Origin: Dehalococcoidales bacterium
Lineage (GTDB): Bacteria; Chloroflexota; Dehalococcoidia; Dehalococcoidales; UBA3254
Reading direction: 5' to 3'
DNA: 5,303 nt
Assembly: GCA_028718465.1 (NCBI GenBank)
Contig: JAQULX010000236.1
Coordinates: 1 to 5,303, forward strand
Shown in pieces: positions 4,391-5,303 of the stretch. The translations under genes were made by a program, and so were the position numbers. Position 1 is the first letter of the stretch; each line of letters starts with the position of its first letter. A model generated the notes under the pieces. That model did not search any database. It was given only the letters and a program-made list of their open reading frames with translations, and was not told the origin of the DNA.

Positions 4391-5303
4391 TTATGCCGCA
4401 GGCTTAATACTCACCACGGTATATTTAAAGGAGGGCTGCCGGGAATAGGTATCGAAGGAAGATACGGTCAAATTATTCGTCTGCGCATAATGCATCGGCA
4501 TGAATACCCGGCCCGGTTGTATTCCCTCAGAGATTTTGACCCGGGCCCTGGCCTCGCCATTCCGGGAGGAAACCAGCACCGGTGTATTCGGGGCAACCCC
4601 CAGTTTTTCAGCATCCTGAGCACTGATCTCGACATAATCGGGGTCCGGCGACATCCGTTTGAGGAGGGGGGCTCTATCCGTCCGGGTCAGAGTATGCCAT
4701 TGAGAGACGGAGCCTCGACCCGTCATAAGGATATAGGGATACTCCTGACCGGCCAACTCATAGGGGTCCCGGACATCTTCGAATATAAACCTGGCTTTTC
4801 CATCCGGATGGCTGAAGACCCCATCACCAAACAGGCGCCTTTCCTTATCGGTATTGACGGCGCCGTCGGGAAAAGGCCATTGTATTCCACCTGACTCTTC
4901 CAGCATGGCATAATCCCGGATGCCCGAGAAATCACAAAAAGTCCCTTTTGAAAGCCGCTTGAGGACCTGGAAGGCTGCTTCGGGGGTGGTCCATTCGCGA
5001 AAGAGGTCTTCAACGCCCCAGGCCCGAGCAATCCGCTGGAAGATCTGAAAATCCGGGAGAGCTTCTCCCGGAGGTGCCAGGATTTTCTGCAATCGACCGA
5101 TCCGTCTTTCCGAGTTGATGAAAGTCCCTTCCTTTTCTCCGCAGCCGGCCGCAGGCAATATCAAATGCGCGAGCTGCGCCGTTTCAGTATCGTAGAACAT
5201 ATCCTGGACCACGATAAACTCGGCTTTTTTGAGTATTCTTTTAAAATTATTACGGTCAACCCAGGAATTGGCCGGATGGGTGCAGACGATCCAGAGACCC
5301 TTG
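4391..5303 (-). CDS. Molybdopterin oxidoreductase catalytic subunit, C-terminal part (assimilatory nitrate reductase / formate dehydrogenase type)
   Basis: The frame is open to the window edge, so the 303 visible residues are only the C-terminal portion of a protein of perhaps 650-900 residues. The GTG at 5212 is not the start: codons above it continue the family sequence (KGLWIVCTHPANSWVDRNNFKRIL). Residues 1-70 finish the molybdopterin-binding alpha/beta domain, with VVQDMFYDTETAQLAHLILPAAGCGEKEGTFINSERR. Residues about 188-300 are the C-terminal molydop_binding barrel, with ILMTGRGSVSQWHT (191-204), VFMPMHYAQTNNLT (266-279) and DTYSRQPSFK (284-293). The pattern matches cytoplasmic bis-MGD enzymes of the NasA/NarB/NapA and FdhA families. 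The SQWHT...PMHY...YSRQPS wording leans toward the assimilatory nitrate reductase-like group, but the N-terminal iron-sulfur site and the metal-ligand Cys or selenocysteine lie outside the window, so the substrate is undecided. It ends in TAA, followed by the cupin gene. Confidence 0.88.
   Translation of the reverse strand, partial: KGLWIVCTHPANSWVDRNNFKRILKKAEFIVVQDMFYDTETAQLAHLILPAAGCGEKEGTFINSERRIGRLQKILAPPGEALPDFQIFQRIARAWGVEDLFREWTTPEAAFQVLKRLSKGTFCDFSGIRDYAMLEESGGIQWPFPDGAVNTDKERRLFGDGVFSHPDGKARFIFEDVRDPYELAGQEYPYILMTGRGSVSQWHTLTRTDRAPLLKRMSPDPDYVEISAQDAEKLGVAPNTPVLVSSRNGEARARVKISEGIQPGRVFMPMHYAQTNNLTVSSFDTYSRQPSFKYTVVSIKPAA

Noticed and set aside
4490..4894. A 134-codon plus-strand open frame
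   Set aside because: It lies opposite the well-conserved C-terminal domain of the molybdopterin oxidoreductase.
1..5303. A defence system, CRISPR array, prophage or transposase gene
   Set aside because: No array of spaced repeats, phage-type gene or transposase motif was seen on either strand; the genes are metabolic or housekeeping in type.

Overview
The window looks like an ordinary bacterial chromosomal stretch. All six supported genes lie on the minus strand and read from high to low coordinate. Base composition is moderately GC-rich, about half or slightly more by eye. The best guess for the host is an anaerobic or deep-branching bacterium of the Chloroflexota, perhaps Dehalococcoidia. 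This rests on the wording of the FolP motifs (NLSPDSFSGDG), a membrane-anchored SurA-like foldase without a visible lipobox, and the mix of an M29 peptidase, a PPC-domain protein and a molybdopterin oxidoreductase. This is an inference from protein flavour, not from a marker gene, and a Firmicutes-like host is not excluded.

Layout, in transcription order. At 5303-4391 is the C-terminal third or so of a large molybdopterin oxidoreductase of the assimilatory nitrate reductase / formate dehydrogenase type, cut by the window edge. At 4293-3958 is a small single-domain cupin. At 3957-3650 is a gene-free gap of about 300 bases. It holds a 20-base hairpin with a GNRA loop that resembles known dispersed bacterial repeats, flanked by copies of CGGCAGA. 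An extended -10 promoter for the next gene lies at its low-coordinate end. At 3649-2789 is folP, dihydropteroate synthase, apparently intact. At 2788-2573 is a gap with several small inverted repeats and no convincing gene. At 2572-1463 is an M29-family metallo-aminopeptidase, followed 10 bases later by a PPC/DUF296 protein (1452-1000) whose ribosome binding site overlaps the peptidase stop codon, so the two form a coupled pair. At 933-598 is an unrecognised small protein with one membrane helix, ending in a hairpin that looks like a terminator (589-554). At 367-1 is the N-terminal part of a SurA/PrsA-like foldase with its own good sigma-70-type promoter.

Functionally these are mostly separate housekeeping units: folate synthesis, peptide turnover, protein folding outside the membrane, and a molybdenum enzyme. 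Nothing here clearly forms a new multi-gene system. The items most worth a second look are the repeat-like element between the cupin gene and folP, the peptidase/PPC coupled pair with a possible His-His-Cys site in the PPC protein, the unknown small membrane protein, and the unusual residues in two FolP motifs.
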